Shown here: positions 9,776 through 23,700 of the stretch, in pieces | Position numbering within the stretch: the first letter of the stretch is position 1 | How the letters are laid out: the number at the start of each line of letters is the position of its first letter | Assembly (NCBI GenBank): GCA_001466705.2 | Contig: LATX02000188.1 | Coordinates: 310,001-374,000, forward strand | Length of the DNA: 64,000 nucleotides | Origin: Moniliophthora roreri | Taxonomy: Eukaryota > Basidiomycota > Agaricomycetes > Agaricales > Marasmiaceae | Direction of reading: 5' to 3' | Notes under the pieces: model-generated | Seen by the model: only the letters and a program-made list of their open reading frames with translations | Database searches by the model: none | Told to the model about the DNA's origin: nothing | Translations under genes and position numbers: made by a program

Positions 9776-12690
9776 TCTGAAGGCGAAGATCAGCAGCTGC
9801 AGATAATGGAGGTAGGAATGGAAGTTGTATATGTGGATATATAGAGCACCAGGGACGCATAAAAAAACTTACATAACGTCCTAGTGAGCTCAATAACCGT
9901 GACCCCAGTCATGTATCCCCATTCAAGCTTCTTATCTCCACAACACTCGTACTTTATGTTATTCATTTTCAACTGGATCAATTGCACTCGGTTTCTATGC
10001 ATTCCTACACCCGTCGCGCCCGAGGAAAAACCTTTGAGGCTCACGATATTTCATGTTGCACTGCTATCGGGATACGCTGGGGTGAGCCATGTGAATCTCT
10101 TTGCGGGTCAATACTCATGCACGGTAGTACAGGTGGATGCTTTGGGTCCTAAAAAGCGTTGACAGATTCTGTTCTGGTGTCAAAGTCTCGTCGCAATTGG
10201 GCAGAGTTTTCTATTAGATCTCTGCATTCAACCAACATCCGTCTCCACAGCAACCTCCTCTTCATCATTCAAGTCGAGGCAGACAGTTGAACACGAATTC
10301 TACACATTCATGAGACGGATAAAGGTCCGAGGACAACTCACAGTTCTGTCTGGGTGACTTGGGGTGACTTGGGGCGAGCTACTGTTCAACAACCTCCACT
10401 TGCAATTTAATGCTACTTGATCTTCAAGAGTTCTGGTAGAACATTGGATGTTGCACCTCTACTGCATCTAACCGCGCGATAATCATTCGAAGGTTCCCAT
10501 ATGCAGTCATTCTAGGACGTTCTGTGTGAACCAAGAAGGTCGCAATAACATAAGAAAAGGTAGGTCTTCTCAGAGTCTCACACAATCAGAACGCAGAGTT
10601 ATTATCCATAGGATATTTTTACTCGACCACTACGAGCATCCCTATCTCCACAGCAGCTATCTACGTCATGTACCATGGGATGCACGAAGTTCCGAGGACA
10701 GTCCAACAGCGGAATCTGAAGTATCCGTTCCATACGGGTGGAACCCATCGGGTGAGTTACTGGTCAATTTCAGGCAGAAACCATATAGATTGAATCCTAT
10801 AGATATTTCGATTCGCATTCAGCTACAGTCTTCATTCAAGCGTTCTCTCGTTTGTATACCCTTCGGGATCTGAATCATCCGCGAGTATACTAGGAAAGAC
10901 ACAATAGATTAGCCAGAGGTCAGTGTTCTGATGATCGAGTCTCAACAGTAGTTTTGTCAACGTTTATTTATTCAGCTTGTTTCTTTCTTGAACACAACGG
11001 CTGCAAATTGTTGTTTCAGTTTCGATTTACTTCGTTCTCCCGCGGGTGGGTTAACGTGTATGAGGACGCCAGATAGTCTCAGGGCTTAACTGTCTTCCTC
11101 TTTTTCCTGCGAGCCGAGATAACCAGATTGCCCGACGAGCGTGACACCTCAGAAAAGGAACTCGCAGTATTCACTCGTTATTCCATATCCAGACTCACTG
11201 AATGTTTGATAGTCCACCCGAAGATATGTGTTCTAGGCTGAATTTTACTGCCCGTATTCAATACCGCTGGTGGCGGAGCTTCCGCTTTGCCCCAAGTTAC
11301 GCCCTCGGTACTGTGATGGGAGTAACAATTTTCCACAACACCACAGTAACCTTAGAAGAATCTCCGTTTTGATATATGTGCTGCTATCAAGAGATGCACT
11401 CTTATAGCTAGTAACCCCATATCGTATTCTCTGACCACAGGTACTGCTGCCAATGGTCATCTCCCAACCTCCAGCATCTCGACATTTCCGTGGATGCTAC
11501 AATCAACTTGTTGGACGATTGAGGAGGGCGCTAGTCAGTCGATGGAAACGGCGCCGAGTGACGGGCCTAGGGGGACGCCAACGACGCAAACTATTCGAGA
11601 AGGTGATGTCAAAGGACAGGCAATATCTTCGCCGGGAAGAAGCGTCTAATCAGAAGTACTGGCTCATCTGCCGCTATCTGACGGATATCCCCGAATTCCA
11701 ATTCATGGATGGCGAATGATGATGGCTGTATTGCACTATGTCATTCCCTATCCTGTACCTGTTTAACACCGTATCAGTGTAGGTTGTTCCTAGTCCTTCT
11801 TTCCTCTTGGTCCTCTTGTAGTAGCTACTACGTTCAGGCCCTTATACATAAGCCCTGTCTGATGCCCGAAGGCCTCGAGAACGACCCGTTACAATGACAA
11901 TTCGACCTTGATCGAGGGCTGAAACGAAGTTCCGTCTCGAACACGTTGACCAGGCCCACTGTAACTGTGTGAGAAGTTGCAATCGGACATAGCTGGTCCC
12001 GACCAAGAGATCTCCAACTTCCAAGGCCGTTTCGCTCGTCGGAGCGCTTAACTGAGCCCACAAACCCAGATCCGAGAATCAATACGCACCATTCTCCGTG
12101 TCGTCTGATCCAACCACCGTAATCAGCGAGGAACTAGAGTCTTGCGCAGAGCAGAATGGATCCTTTCCAAATCGTTGGCGCCGTAGCTTGGACTCCAAAG
12201 GCAAGACTTGGAGAAGGAAACATCCATGAACAGTTGTATTGATACACACAGTAGATGCCATTCGCCACGGTTAACATTTCGGAAGAGCGTACCAATTACA
12301 ACAAACATATATACCTGGTTGCTGAATGAACAGGTAAAGAGTAGAAAAACCTGGTCGGAAGGGAACCGTGGAAGATGCAAGAATGGGATGACACGGTGAT
12401 CAGTACAAATTGGGGAAGGACGCAAGTCAACACCAATAAGCGACTTTGGAAAAAAGACTGGGTGAACATGTGGATGGAGTACATAATCGCTAGCAGCGGT
12501 AAATCGATTGGGAGAGAAAAGAAGTCGACGATTCCTATTAAACGTTCAGGATAACCACTCTAGTGTCCCCGTATAAGCTCACAACGTCTTTGGTAGCTTG
12601 GCCAGTTCAAAAGTGGCGATGTTCAAAGAGAACATCGGCGGCCCACCGCTGCAGGCTGAAAGATAGCAACCTTTGGTTTGTATGTACTGC
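9776..12690. other. Gene-poor stretch
   Basis: About 2.9 kb with only short, unrelated open frames (longest 115 codons, 10526-10873, plus strand). None shows a domain, a consistent splice pattern or a family I recognise. A weak protein-like run lies on the minus strand near 12160-11900 (SSSSLITVVGSDDTENGAY then LSAPTSETALEVGD), but start, stop and splicing could not be fixed. No tRNA, repeat array or transposase was seen. Confidence 0.4.
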
Positions 12691-14230
12691 CGCTGTCGAG
12701 TCAGTCATGCTGTCTGTGATAACAATAATTGACTTACTGTATATAGTCTTTCAAAGACAATCCAGTCGCTCGAGAAGGGGCCATGAAGAACTCGAAGAGA
12801 TGATGCCCAACTTTGACCACTTACCCTAGCTTGCCAGCTATCTCCTTTATCAACACACCCAAGAATTAGGTCGATGTGCGGGGACATGCGAGCCAGGTTT
12901 TCCACCACTTGGGGTGTGAACTTGTCTGGATTGTTCCTGAGTAGTTGAAAAAGATCGCTTTTTTCCTTCTCCCGTGCAACCCGGTTCTTGTTCAACCTCT
13001 TCTTCAATGAACTATGACCAAACTTGTACACAAAGTCGATGAAATCGGCGTGAGGATAGATTCCGTACTGTCGGAAGAATGGCTAGACTTGAATGACATT
13101 TGCTTCAGAGTCGCTGAAGATGAGCAATGACGTTGTCTGCTGTCCGCTGCCTAGTATAGGCGGCGGGCGGGGGCGGGCATCAGGATTTCCCCACGGACCC
13201 TGCCTGCCACTTTCCCGGCTTTTTTGCCGTTTTGGGGCGCCTTTCGGCCATGTTTTGCCCCAAAAAGGGTCCAAAAAGGGGAAAAAAGCCGGGAAAGTGC
13301 CCGTGGGGAAATCCTGATGGCCGCCCGCCCGCCCCGCCTACTCACGTGGCTATTCCTTGAAGTCCATGTAGAGAGTAGTGAGCAGAACGGCGTTCTGCTG
13401 AAGTACTATCAAGGCTGATACTTCTGCAAAACCTTCTTCGTCGAAGAGACACATCCTCACACAGGAGCGCAATGACATCCATAAGGGTAGCTTCCCGTTC
13501 TGTGGGCACTGGAAGGAAAGCAAAAAGGTCATTAGGTCTACAAACTGTTGATTCCAGTGATCCACCCTCGTCTTCAGGCTCCGAATCCGAAAGGGGAATG
13601 TGTTCGCAATGTCGCTCTGCATTTTCGAATGGGAACTTGGAACTCTTTTTCCATAACTGAGGCTTGTGAGCCTGCAACTGGTTCGGACCAAGGATTTCTG
13701 TAAGTGGGGGACGAAAATTCGACAAATAACGATTTTCTGGAACAGAAGTCGAAGAGTCGGTGGCGGAAGAAGACGCATGTATTAGGGATTTTGGGTGATT
13801 AGTGATGGAATTAATTGGGCGGCTCCCTTCCAAAAAGAAGGAAGGGACATGTAAGGGAAGTAATCCGAACGTGGAAGCCCATACTCGGATTGTCGTGATT
13901 TACCCTTGGTTTTGCCCCGAGCTTTCTTCGACTTTGCCATCTGTTAAAGGCATTAGGTCCAGATCAATCTCATCAAGGACATCAATCAATCTCGCCGTCC
14001 AATATATGAGCCAGCGAGTACCTGGACAAGCTCCATGAATCCCATTGTCATAAATTGGATACCACTACTTGCATTCGCCGAACTCCAAGATCCATTGCGA
14101 GGTGTCCATGGCCATCCATGCCATTGACCGTTCCCTGAATATCTTCCCGTATATCTGAATCGGCTGCAGCGAATTGTTGGCAAAATTTGTCATGCAAGTC
14201 CTGCGGGATTTTCAAATTCCTTAGGAAGCC
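12690..14230 (-). pseudogene. Fragments of an unknown multi-exon gene, interrupted by MITE-1
   Basis: Several protein-like minus-strand pieces occur in order. At about 14225-14075: LKIPQDLHDKFCQQFAAADS and VNGMDGHGHLAMDLGVRRMQ. At about 14030-13930: TRWLIYWTARLIDVLDEIDL up to a GTAAAT donor. At 13833-13450: an acidic segment with PLSDSEPEDEGGSLE and TEREATLMDVIALLCEDV. Beyond MITE-1 (13159-13338), at 13090-12840: RQYGIYPHADFIDFVYKFGH, then VVENLARMSPHIDLILGCVD. The frames do not join cleanly: phases clash at two junctions and a stop follows MDFKE just beside the MITE. Either an active gene whose exons I misjoin, or a gene broken by the insertion. The family is not recognised. Confidence 0.38.
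13159..13338. mobile_element. MITE-1: GC-rich inverted-repeat element, TA-flanked
   Basis: A 180-bp non-coding element. Its left arm (GGCGGGCGGGGGCGGGCATC, then AGGATTTCCCCACGG, then CACTTTCCCGGCTTTTTT) reappears as the reverse complement in the right arm (AAAAAAGCCGGGAAAGTGCC, CGTGGGGAAATCCTGATGG, then a CCGCCCGCCCGCC run). Arms are about 75 nt with small indels. TA dinucleotides flank both ends, which is the target-site duplication expected for Tc1/mariner-type MITEs. It has no coding capacity and lies between protein-like fragments of an unknown gene. A partial relative sits at 46472-46530. Confidence 0.8.
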
Positions 14231-14722
14231 CCGAAAACATCACGGCGTGCAATTTACTACCGGTGGAGAGCATCATAAATCATATTTAGGATGGGCCTTT
14301 CCATATTGCAAGCGCTTGAATCTCAAAGGGGTTCATGTTTCGATGCTGAAGGAACTGCAGTCGATCAGGCAGTAGGCAGAAGTTTAATTCCTCTGCCAAA
14401 GGACCAGGTACAAGGCCTTACGACCGCAAAATGGGATTCAGTAAATATCACCTAGGCCTGTAACTATCCATTATGTGACGATGGCAAGCTTGCAGGACGG
14501 TGCTTAGATACCTTGTAGTCACTATATCAATACACGCCTTGCTTTGCTACTCAGCTAGTAGAAACCTTGAGTTTTGGTTATAGATGTGGGTTATCGCCCG
14601 CGACTCCTAGACTCGAAGCCGATTGCACCGCAAACTACTCTGATAATGTAGCGACTCGTGATCGAGGTGCTTGTTTGAACAAGTTAGGTTAGACCTCAAA
14701 CTACCCTTGTTCAACTCGACCC

Positions 14723-17485
14723 ATGACCTCCACTCCTCCTTCAAATTTCTTTGCTATCCCAGCAATTCCAAATTTGCCGACACCCTCGGGGTCGCGTCAA
14801 AGAGGTTCAATTGGCTCTTCATTCTCGTTCGGACCTCAATGTCTCGTCGACTCGTTCAATGACGCGAATTCAAGCACTTACTCCCATAACTATTCAATGG
14901 CAATGGATCCAAATCGGTCAATGGGATACATTAACCCCCCTCAGTCCTCGCCTCGTCGCCAAAGGAGGCCCAAAGAAAGTACTGGAAGGCAACCACATCC
15001 CCTTGCAAACGATACGACCGGGATATTTCAAGATTCGGAGGATGACGCGGATGACGAGGAGGAGTACGAGTGGAATATGATAGACAGAATGAGATTATGG
15101 CGGCACGATGCTCTCATGCAGCATCTGTATGATACAGCTGCTTTTTGGGGAGACAAGCTCGTGAGCTGGACAAGCAAGTTTCGCGTCTTTCTTTCACTTG
15201 TAAACTCGCAGCTAACCCAACTGCAGATGATCCAAACGACGCGTTTTGGCTGGCACAGACATACTTTATGCAGCATCAGTATTCACGTGCAGAACGACTC
15301 CTCACTCGTCCATTCCCTTCATCTCCACCACGGCATCCGCCTTCACCAATGACCAATGGGGACATATCACACCTACCCTCTTTCAAAGGCAAAGGCAGAG
15401 AACAGGATCCGGAGCCCATCTCACGTATACCGATGAATCCTAGTGGTGTGCTTGGTGTTCCCGATGAAATACAGGATAACGTGGCGAGATTGGTTGACAT
15501 GAGTCTAGCGTGCCGATACCTTGCTGCGCAATGCCAGCTACGTCAGGGAGATTGGACGGGTGCAACAGAAATGCTGGGCGAGGCAAATCCTTTTCGTGGT
15601 TCTGGTGCGTGTGTAACATTCGTCATCACGCACACGTATATCTGATTTTCGTCTTACAGGCAAGAGTGGACCCACAGTACCCAACATAGACGGAGGTATT
15701 AAGGTGAGTCATAAAAATGTTCGATTAGCTTGGTCTAAGCTGTTTATAGATCGAGGCGTCTATGTGTCATCTTCGAGGACTATTAATGCTTAAGCTGAAT
15801 AAGGCGGATCAAGCTAAGAATTGTTTTATGGAGGCTTTGGCGCTAGATGTGAAATGCTACGACGCATTTGAGCAGCTGGTCAGCGGTGAAATGTTATCAC
15901 CAGATGAAGGTGTGTTGTTTCCTGTTTTGTTTACCATACATTCTCCTGACGTGTACCTAGAATGGGAGTTTGTGCAAGGACTGTCCTACTCGTCACAGAC
16001 ACCTCAGGATGCTGCCTTTATACAGTTGATTTACACCACGCGATTAAGAAAGTACAAGCATGCCGAGGAGCAGGCCCTTACACGAAAACGACTAGTGGAC
16101 GAGTATGGATTGGGAGATAATCCAGACGTCCTGTATAGCTTCGCCGACGCCCTATACACGAATTTCCGTTGGTCGGATTGTTTCGTGATCACTTCTAGGA
16201 TCCTTAGTTTGGTCACTATTCATAATCCTACAGTACCTCTGCACCTAGCGTGTATGTACCACCTCAAACATCTACATTCGAAGCTATTCTTGCTCGCACA
16301 CGAAATGGTCGATCGAGAACCGGAAAACCCGATCAGTTGGTACGCGGTGGGGGTGTGGTATCTGAGCCACAAAAACTACGTTAGTGCAAGGCAGTATTTT
16401 AGGTTGGTCTAATCACGCTGTGGCTCTTGTTCGCTGGTACGCTGACGTTGCTGAATGTTACAGCAAATCCTCATTAATGGACCCACGTTTTGCACCGGCT
16501 TGGATTGCGTTTGGGCATACGTTTGCGAACGAAGGTGAACACGATCATGCAGTGACGGCGTACTCCACGGCGGCGAGGATGTTCCCAGGGTGAGATCCCT
16601 TCTTAGATAGTTTTGCCGGAGTCTGACGGTGTGAAATCGCAGATCGCATATTCCCTTGACATTTGTGGGCATGGAACAGATCGTGCTGTCGAATTTTAAA
16701 CTAGCTGATGAAGCCCTTGCGGCTGCACATTCAATGTGTGATAGCGATGCGCTTCTGTATAACGAACGTGGCGTTATGGCATATAACCACGGGCGGTAAG
16801 TTACATGTGCAACTTTTCTTTACTTTCATTCCAATTGAGCTATTCGCAGCTACACCGACGCGGCAGAACTATTTGAGAAGGCACTTTCCTTGGCAGAGGT
16901 TACACAAAGCTCGCAGCATTCATGGACAACGACCTATGTGAATTTGGGAACGTGTTATCGAAGACTAAAGTACGAATGATTTCTTTGGCTGGGGGCACCC
17001 GCTAACTCGGCTTTCTGTAGACGATACGATGAAGCTCGTGACACGTACCGAAAAGTGCTAGCTCTGGACCCGCGTCAATCGCTCGCGTTGGGATTCCTGG
17101 GGCTGGTATACCATCTGACAGGGGATCTTGAGAACGCGATCGTGAAGTACCACGAGGTGAGGCGTTTACATCAAATTTTCGCCGAGTCTCATAGTTGGAT
17201 TGGTAGGCGCTTTCGGTCGACCCCATCAATGCATATATCATGGAGCTGCTGAACATTGCATTAGAATCTGCAGCGTCATCTGCTTTGCATGACGCAGGAA
17301 GCAAGTCGAAAGAACAGTTCAAGCTGCAAGCGGGACGATTGCGGGATAAGTACACAAGGGCGATGCCGGAAGCGAAGGACTTGTTCGATCAGCCGAGTCT
17401 TTTATTGGGAACTCTGCCACGAGAAGTATCTGTGGAAAGTGGAGCTGGAGACAGCATTATAGGGGAGGAGATGAGTGTAGGATGA
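14723..17485 (+). CDS. CDC16: Anaphase-promoting complex subunit Cdc16/APC6 (TPR protein)
   Basis: A tetratricopeptide-repeat scaffold subunit of the APC/C ubiquitin ligase, which drives exit from mitosis. Start ATG 14723; about 110 disordered residues with an acidic cluster (SEDDADDEEEYEW) precede the first helix WRHDALMQHLYDTAAFWGDK. The intron at 15174-15226 has a GC donor (A/GCAAGT) and gives the conserved SWTNDPNDAFWLAQTYFMQH. TPR units follow: RYLAAQCQLRQGDWTGATEM, HLRGLLMLKLNKADQAKNCF, MVDREPENPISWYAVGVWYL, KSSLMDPRFAPAWIAFGHTF, HGRYTDAAELFEKALSLAEV, DTYRKVLALDPRQSLALGFL and YHLTGDLENAIVKYHE. The end is acidic (SVESGAGDSIIGEEMSVG, stop 17483-17485). Roughly 750 residues, about nine short introns. 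No lesion seen. Confidence 0.93.
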
Positions 17486-17793
17486 TGGGATCCGGAACTG
17501 ACGTGCCAGTTACGTCTCCAGACATTAGGAGGCCGAATGCGAGACTCTGCAATGTGCAGTGATACCATACAACACCGAAGGGTGAAGAAACGAGAAATTG
17601 ATTGGTTACAGTGTGATATGCTACTGCAGAGTGATAAATAATGAAGCGACTATCATAGCGAGTTCGATCGCACCGATGAAGTCAACAGTTGACGATTGAC
17701 CTTAGGTAAGATATTGGAGAAGCAGCGCTTGATTTCGTCGTTGAATCTGAAACCTGTAACCGGACTAAATGCTCGACTTATTCTACCACCATC
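17486..17793. other. Spacer between CDC16 and the phytochrome gene
   Basis: A 308-bp tandem spacer holding the 3' end of CDC16 and the promoter of the phytochrome gene. A T/C-rich run (TTATTCTACCACCATC) lies just before the phytochrome start. No other feature seen. Confidence 0.4.
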
Positions 17794-20700
17794 ATGTCTT
17801 CCTCCCCCTCGTATGAAGGTTCTTCTTCATCGCATTCGACCTTTGTTTATCCCATAAAATCCCTCCTTTCTGGAATTCAACCCCATCGCGAGCCTCAGTC
17901 TTCAGAGTCTTCACCCTCAGACAGTCCAAGTCGGTCTGCCACTCTCGGTCTTTCATCGCCCAGTGCGCCCTGTTTCATTTAACTTTGGGGTACAATCATC
18001 TCACTTTTGTCTAGCTGATTTGGAGCCTAGCGATGTGACCGCCTCGACGACAACGCCTCGTTCCTTGTCTTCAGAGAACAATCCTCCACGACCCCGGTCC
18101 AAACGATCCGCAACTATAGCGACGTTTGCATTCGACGATTCTGCAGCGGTTCCGACAAGCGCAAAGACATCGAGACGACGACATGATCACGACCCATCTC
18201 CTAATTTTCGACATTTTCCCGCCGGAGAAGAAGATCCAAGTTCACCACGCTCGTTTTCCAGATACCCATCCGGCTCAAACTCAGCCGGTGCAACCTCGTC
18301 CCAGTCGGCGTCAGTTGAATCCACTTTCTTCCCATCAGAGCTCTTTCAGTTAGACAGCTCTGCTCCCACCACCATAGACGAATACCCGTATGATGCACGA
18401 CATCCACCACCACTACCCATAGTCGCGGGTCAAGCGTTCACGACCACAAGCTCTTCGTTACTACCCCACTCAGAGCGTTCCATGTACGAACGCCCCTGGA
18501 ATGTATCAGAACTCGGAATCGTTCATCTTCCCGCGATACCTTCATTGAGAGCTAGTTCTCGCAGCGCTGACTCCAGGGAGGACGTAAACGGTCAACAAAC
18601 ACGGTCTAATTCATCTGGCCACCGCAGTACCGCATCCAGTAACTTATCGCAATATTACACCCCTGAAGACTTTTCTTCATCGGGCGGTAGCCGGAAAGCC
18701 AATCTCGGAGGATCGACTATCGAGCGGTCTTCATCACCTTCTTTTACATCCTCAGCAGATGCACCCCTTGCGACCGTACGGTTTCAGTACGTCCAGGATG
18801 AAAACGGGCACCACGTCGTAACTGGCCGGGAAGGGCAGTTCGCCAAATGTGAAGATGAGGTACGTATATTTTTCGGGTTTGTCATAATTACATCGTTGGG
18901 TAACGGCTATCTTTGCAGCCTATCCGGACCCCTGGAGCTGTACAAGGATTTGGTGTGCTTATTGCGGTAGAAGAGCTGGAGGACAGGCTTCTTGTGCGAC
19001 AGGCTTCTGAAGTGCGAGTTGTTTTCTATAAACATCACATTGTCTGCTAACCTTCTCAACGTCCCACAGAATGCAACAGAAATTTTGGGCTTATCACCTC
19101 AATACCTCTTTTCTTTGGAGTGCTTCACCGATACCTTACCAGAATCACAAGCTAACTTACTGTGGGACAGCATTCAATTTCTCGACGACCCATCCGCGTC
19201 TCCTGGGTTCTCCAATCCTATGAATGTAGCGGCAGGGCACTCCGTGGAGGACGAGTCGGAGCAAGGTGCCCCTCACGTATTTCTCATATCAGGGTATGGT
19301 GCTCCTGGTACTGGCCGTCCCCATGAAACGACTGCTGGCCCACATGATCCATGGGGTGCTCAGAGTGGTCAACGGCGATGGACATGCTGGTGTGCTGTTC
19401 ATCGACCACAACCAAGCCCGTATTTATCGGCATCTGGACAGAAACCGCTTAATAAGCGGGCAATGATCATAATGGAATTTGAGTTGGAGCTTGACACGAT
19501 GAACCCATTGTACCCGCCCCAGGAACCTGCCTCTCCGATAGCATCAAAAGCTTCCACGGCTTCAGGCTTGGTGTCTCCCTCGAGTAGGAGTAGTGGCTCC
19601 AGCAGTGGTAGCACGTCAGTCTCCTCATCGTCTGGCAGTGGCAGTGGAGGGAGGGGAAGCCGAACCGGGGGAAATTCGACGGACGAGTCTGAGCGAACCT
19701 TAGTCTCAGTGGATTCAAACGCCTCTACAGCGACATTATCGTCAATCGATTCGGACAGCCCCATCTCTATGGAACAACAGAATGCGCCTTTCTCACTGGT
19801 TTTATCGTCTTCACAAGATACGATCACGACTCACGATCCTCTTGGTCCCCTACAAGCGCAAAGCGGACAAAAAACGACTCCATCGTCCTTGTCAGGGCTG
19901 CGGGGAGATGATGAGTGGGTCCCTAGCACAGAAGATATCCTCGAAAGCACCACATCACGATCGAAACCCCTTCTTGCACTCGAGAGGTTACGTCGATTGT
20001 CGAGGATGCCTGGTCCAATTCCTGACAGCAGCACGGCACCGGGTCAAGGTAGTTTAGCTGCTAGGCGCCGTGTCAACCGTCCCTCACAAACGAGCGGAGG
20101 TGCGAATGTCCCAGGAGCTGTAGGCATGATGGATGTCTTTGCAGTGATAGCTCAGATCAATGACCAACTTGGCGCTGCGCCGGATCTGGATACATTCCTG
20201 AAGATCGTCGTGGGACTCATTAAAGACCTGACGCAGTTCCATCGAGTTTTGGTGTACCAGTTTGATGAGATGTGGAACGGACAAGTGGTGTCGGAGCTGG
20301 TTGATTGGAGTCAGACGCATGACTTGTATATGGGCCTTCATTTTCCTGCGAGTGATATACCAGCACAAGTAAGTGTTCACAGGTTAACAGGAGACTTCAT
20401 ACTGACCTGGTTCCTCGGGTAGGCAAGGGAGTTATACAAATTGAGTAGGTGCCATAGCCCCCATCTTTGAACTGATTTCTTATTTATGTCTTCTGGATGC
20501 AGACAAAGTCCGCATCTTGTATGATCGAGATCAAGCAACGGCACGGCTGGTTGCTCGAAGCAAGGAGGATTTAGACCCGCCCTTGAATATGACACACTGT
20601 TATTTAAGAGCGATGAGTCCCATCCATATAAAATGTAGGTCTTCTCGAGGTACCATATGATCAGGACCAGTTTCATTGATTACTTGCGTTAACGTAGATC

Positions 20701-23700
20701 TCGGTAATATGGGAGTTAGAGCGTCAATGTCTGTGGTAAGTAATTCCGTACTCTGTGGTCACTTCACCACTGAGTAACACAATGCAGTCGATAATGGCCT
20801 TCGGCACGTTATGGGGCCTGGTGGCGTGTCATTCCTATGGAGATCATGGCATGAGGGTTTCCTTCCCTGTCCGACAGATGCTCCGGCTCCTGAGCCAGTC
20901 GATATCAAGGAACATCGAGCGATTGAGTTACGCCCAACGTCTGCACACGCGAAAACTCGTGCGTCGATCCGTTCCCGGTAACCATTCTATGTGTGAACTC
21001 ATGTCGCACTCTATCCCATCAGATCAACACAATAAGCTCTGATAACCATCCGGTATGCCGTTTGCTTGATTCTTTTTTTCAGGAGTGCCTAGCTAAGAAA
21101 TACATCAGACCGGTTACATTGTGTCGAATGCAGATGACCTCCTTGGATTGTTTGATGCCGATTTCGGCATTCTGGTCATAGGTGATGGTGCAAAAATTCT
21201 CGGACCTAATGAGCATGGGCAAGAGATCTTGATTATGGCAGAGTACCTGCGGCTGAAGGTGTTCAAGTTAGTCCTGTGCCTCCCGTGTAAATGCAGTGCT
21301 AATCCTAGCCTCAGTTCGATCCAGGTATCCCAGGCTGTCACTACTGATTTCCCGGATCTCAGGATTTCAACGGGCTTGGAAGTTGTTGCCGGCCTGTTAT
21401 ACGTTCCTCTGTCAAGCGGTGGGAAAGACTTCATTGCATTTCTTCGGAGGGGTCAACCACGTCATGTTCATTGGGCTGGAAAGCCGTTCAAAGTCGGCAC
21501 TGAGGCCTCGGCTGTACTCGAGCCTCGAAAATCATTCAAAACATGGTCCGAAAAAGTGGCAGGAAGGTGCAGAACATGGACCGATGAACAGCTGGAAACT
21601 GCTGGGGTGTTGGCTCTAGTGTATGGGAAGGTAATTGATATGGCAGATTTTGAGAGTCCTCATAACTAAATCTCATACAGTTCATTGAAGTCTGGCGCCA
21701 AAAAGAAAGCGCGTTAGCAACAACGAAACTCACCAATCTGTTGCTGTCCAATGCCAGTCATGAAGGTAAGAGTATGGCACGATAACATACCATCGTCACT
21801 CATAACAAATCGCAGTCCGAACACCACTTAATCATATAATAAAGTAGGTCGGCTCTAGATCACATACCACTGTATTAAGCTCTGCACGCAGTTATCTGGA
21901 GATGGCTCTCAATGGCCCTCTAGATGGTGAAACACGAGACAATCTCAGTCACTCATACACTGCTTCCAAGGCAAGTCATTCTTTTTGCACCTCTTCTTAT
22001 TTGACCTTGACTAATGTGGTATCCATGACTTTAGAGCCTGCTATTCACGATCAATGACCTCCTCGTAAGTTTAGGACGTTTGCGTACCAAAAGATTTGTA
22101 GCTCACTTTGCCACAGGACTTGACACGCCTGGAAAGTGGGAATGAAACGACCTTCAACGAACCCTTCGATTTGTGCAATGCTATTGACGATGCAACATAT
22201 CTCTATCGGAAAGAGGCTTCACGTTGTAAAATCGCTTTCAAGCTCGAGACCGATGATGCCCCACGAATCGTTGTCGGTGATGCACGCAAGATCAAAACGG
22301 TGGTGCAGAATCTGACGGCCAATGCCTGTGAGTTTGACATGCTGTTTTTGGCTGGTCTTTATTGATCCACCTCAAGTGAAATACACGAAACGTGGCTCTA
22401 TTACTGTTCGCTGTACCACCTACGAAGAGCCAGAAGGGCTACGGTCACCATCGTCAATAGCCGTAGAGATTGTGGTCGCTGATACGGGCTGCGGAATACC
22501 TTCGGCCAAGTTGGAAAGCATATTCCGCGAATTCGAACAAGTTGAATCCTCAGAGCCCAAGACTAGTACCGAGCCCGGTGTCGGTAAGCTCGATCCTTTT
22601 AGCTACTAGCCGTTTATTCCTATATCTCTATATCCAGGTCTAGGTTTGGCCGTCGTGGCAAGAATAGTCGAGCAACTCGGCGGTCAGCTTCGGGTCGAGT
22701 CAAAAGTGGGAGAAGGCAGCCGATTCTCTTTCCTCATACCTTTATCTCTAGATGTGGATGGTGCTGAGAGGTCCGGCTCCTCAGCGAGTGGTTCATCTCT
22801 GTCGTCTTCCTTAAGATCCGCACGTTCTTTCAGCTGTAAATCTGGGGAACGCGAAATTGACTCCCTGGTTGAGGCGCTGTCTTCAAATTATATGAAGTCG
22901 AATCCAGCTTCAATAGCGGGATCATCGTCCTCATCGAGTCCTGGCGCAATCGAAGCACCACCACAGATCCCACCAAGCACGTCACAAGGAACACAGGGTA
23001 CCTTCAGCGTAACGGACTCTGGAGTTCCTGTCCGCCCAGTGAGGATCAGCGACATGGACCCACCTTTGGTTCGTACACATTCTAGTTGGGGACGCTTAGG
23101 TGAATCAGCGCGGCCTCAGCTTGATCGAAGGCATTCCCCGGACAGTCTATCCTCAATGCCAGCTCCTCCCAAGAAGATAGAGAGGACTAAGCTTCGAGTG
23201 TTGATTGTTGAGGTATGGTGATTGTCATTATGTACCACAGATGGTTTTGCTTACTTCTACACAGGACAATGATATCAACAGAAAAATCCTTGCAAAGCGC
23301 CTTCGCATGGATGGACACGATGTCGTCAACACTACGAACGGGCAAGAAGGACTTGACCAGGTCAAAGCTGACCGCGAGTTTGACTGCATACTCATGGACA
23401 TCAACATGCCCATTCTCGACGGATACGAAGCTTCGGAACGGATCCGACAGGTGGAAAGAATGGACGAATTGGGCGATTCAACCAGTCCAGCAACAGAAAG
23501 CCGACGGCTATCGTATCAGCTCAATGGACGAATTCCCATTTTCGCAGTTTCTGCTTCACTCTTCGAGCAGCAACGAGCTAAACTTTCTGATGCTGGCATG
23601 GATGGATGGATACTCAAGCCCATCGATTTTAAACGACTTGGAACTCTTTTATCTGGTGTAACTGATTTGGAACAACGAGAGCAGGATCGCTACCACCCTG

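Noticed and set aside
19399..19827. Minus-strand frame of 142 codons
   Set aside because: It mirrors the Ser/Gly-rich insert of the phytochrome; codon-biased repeats often leave the opposite strand open.
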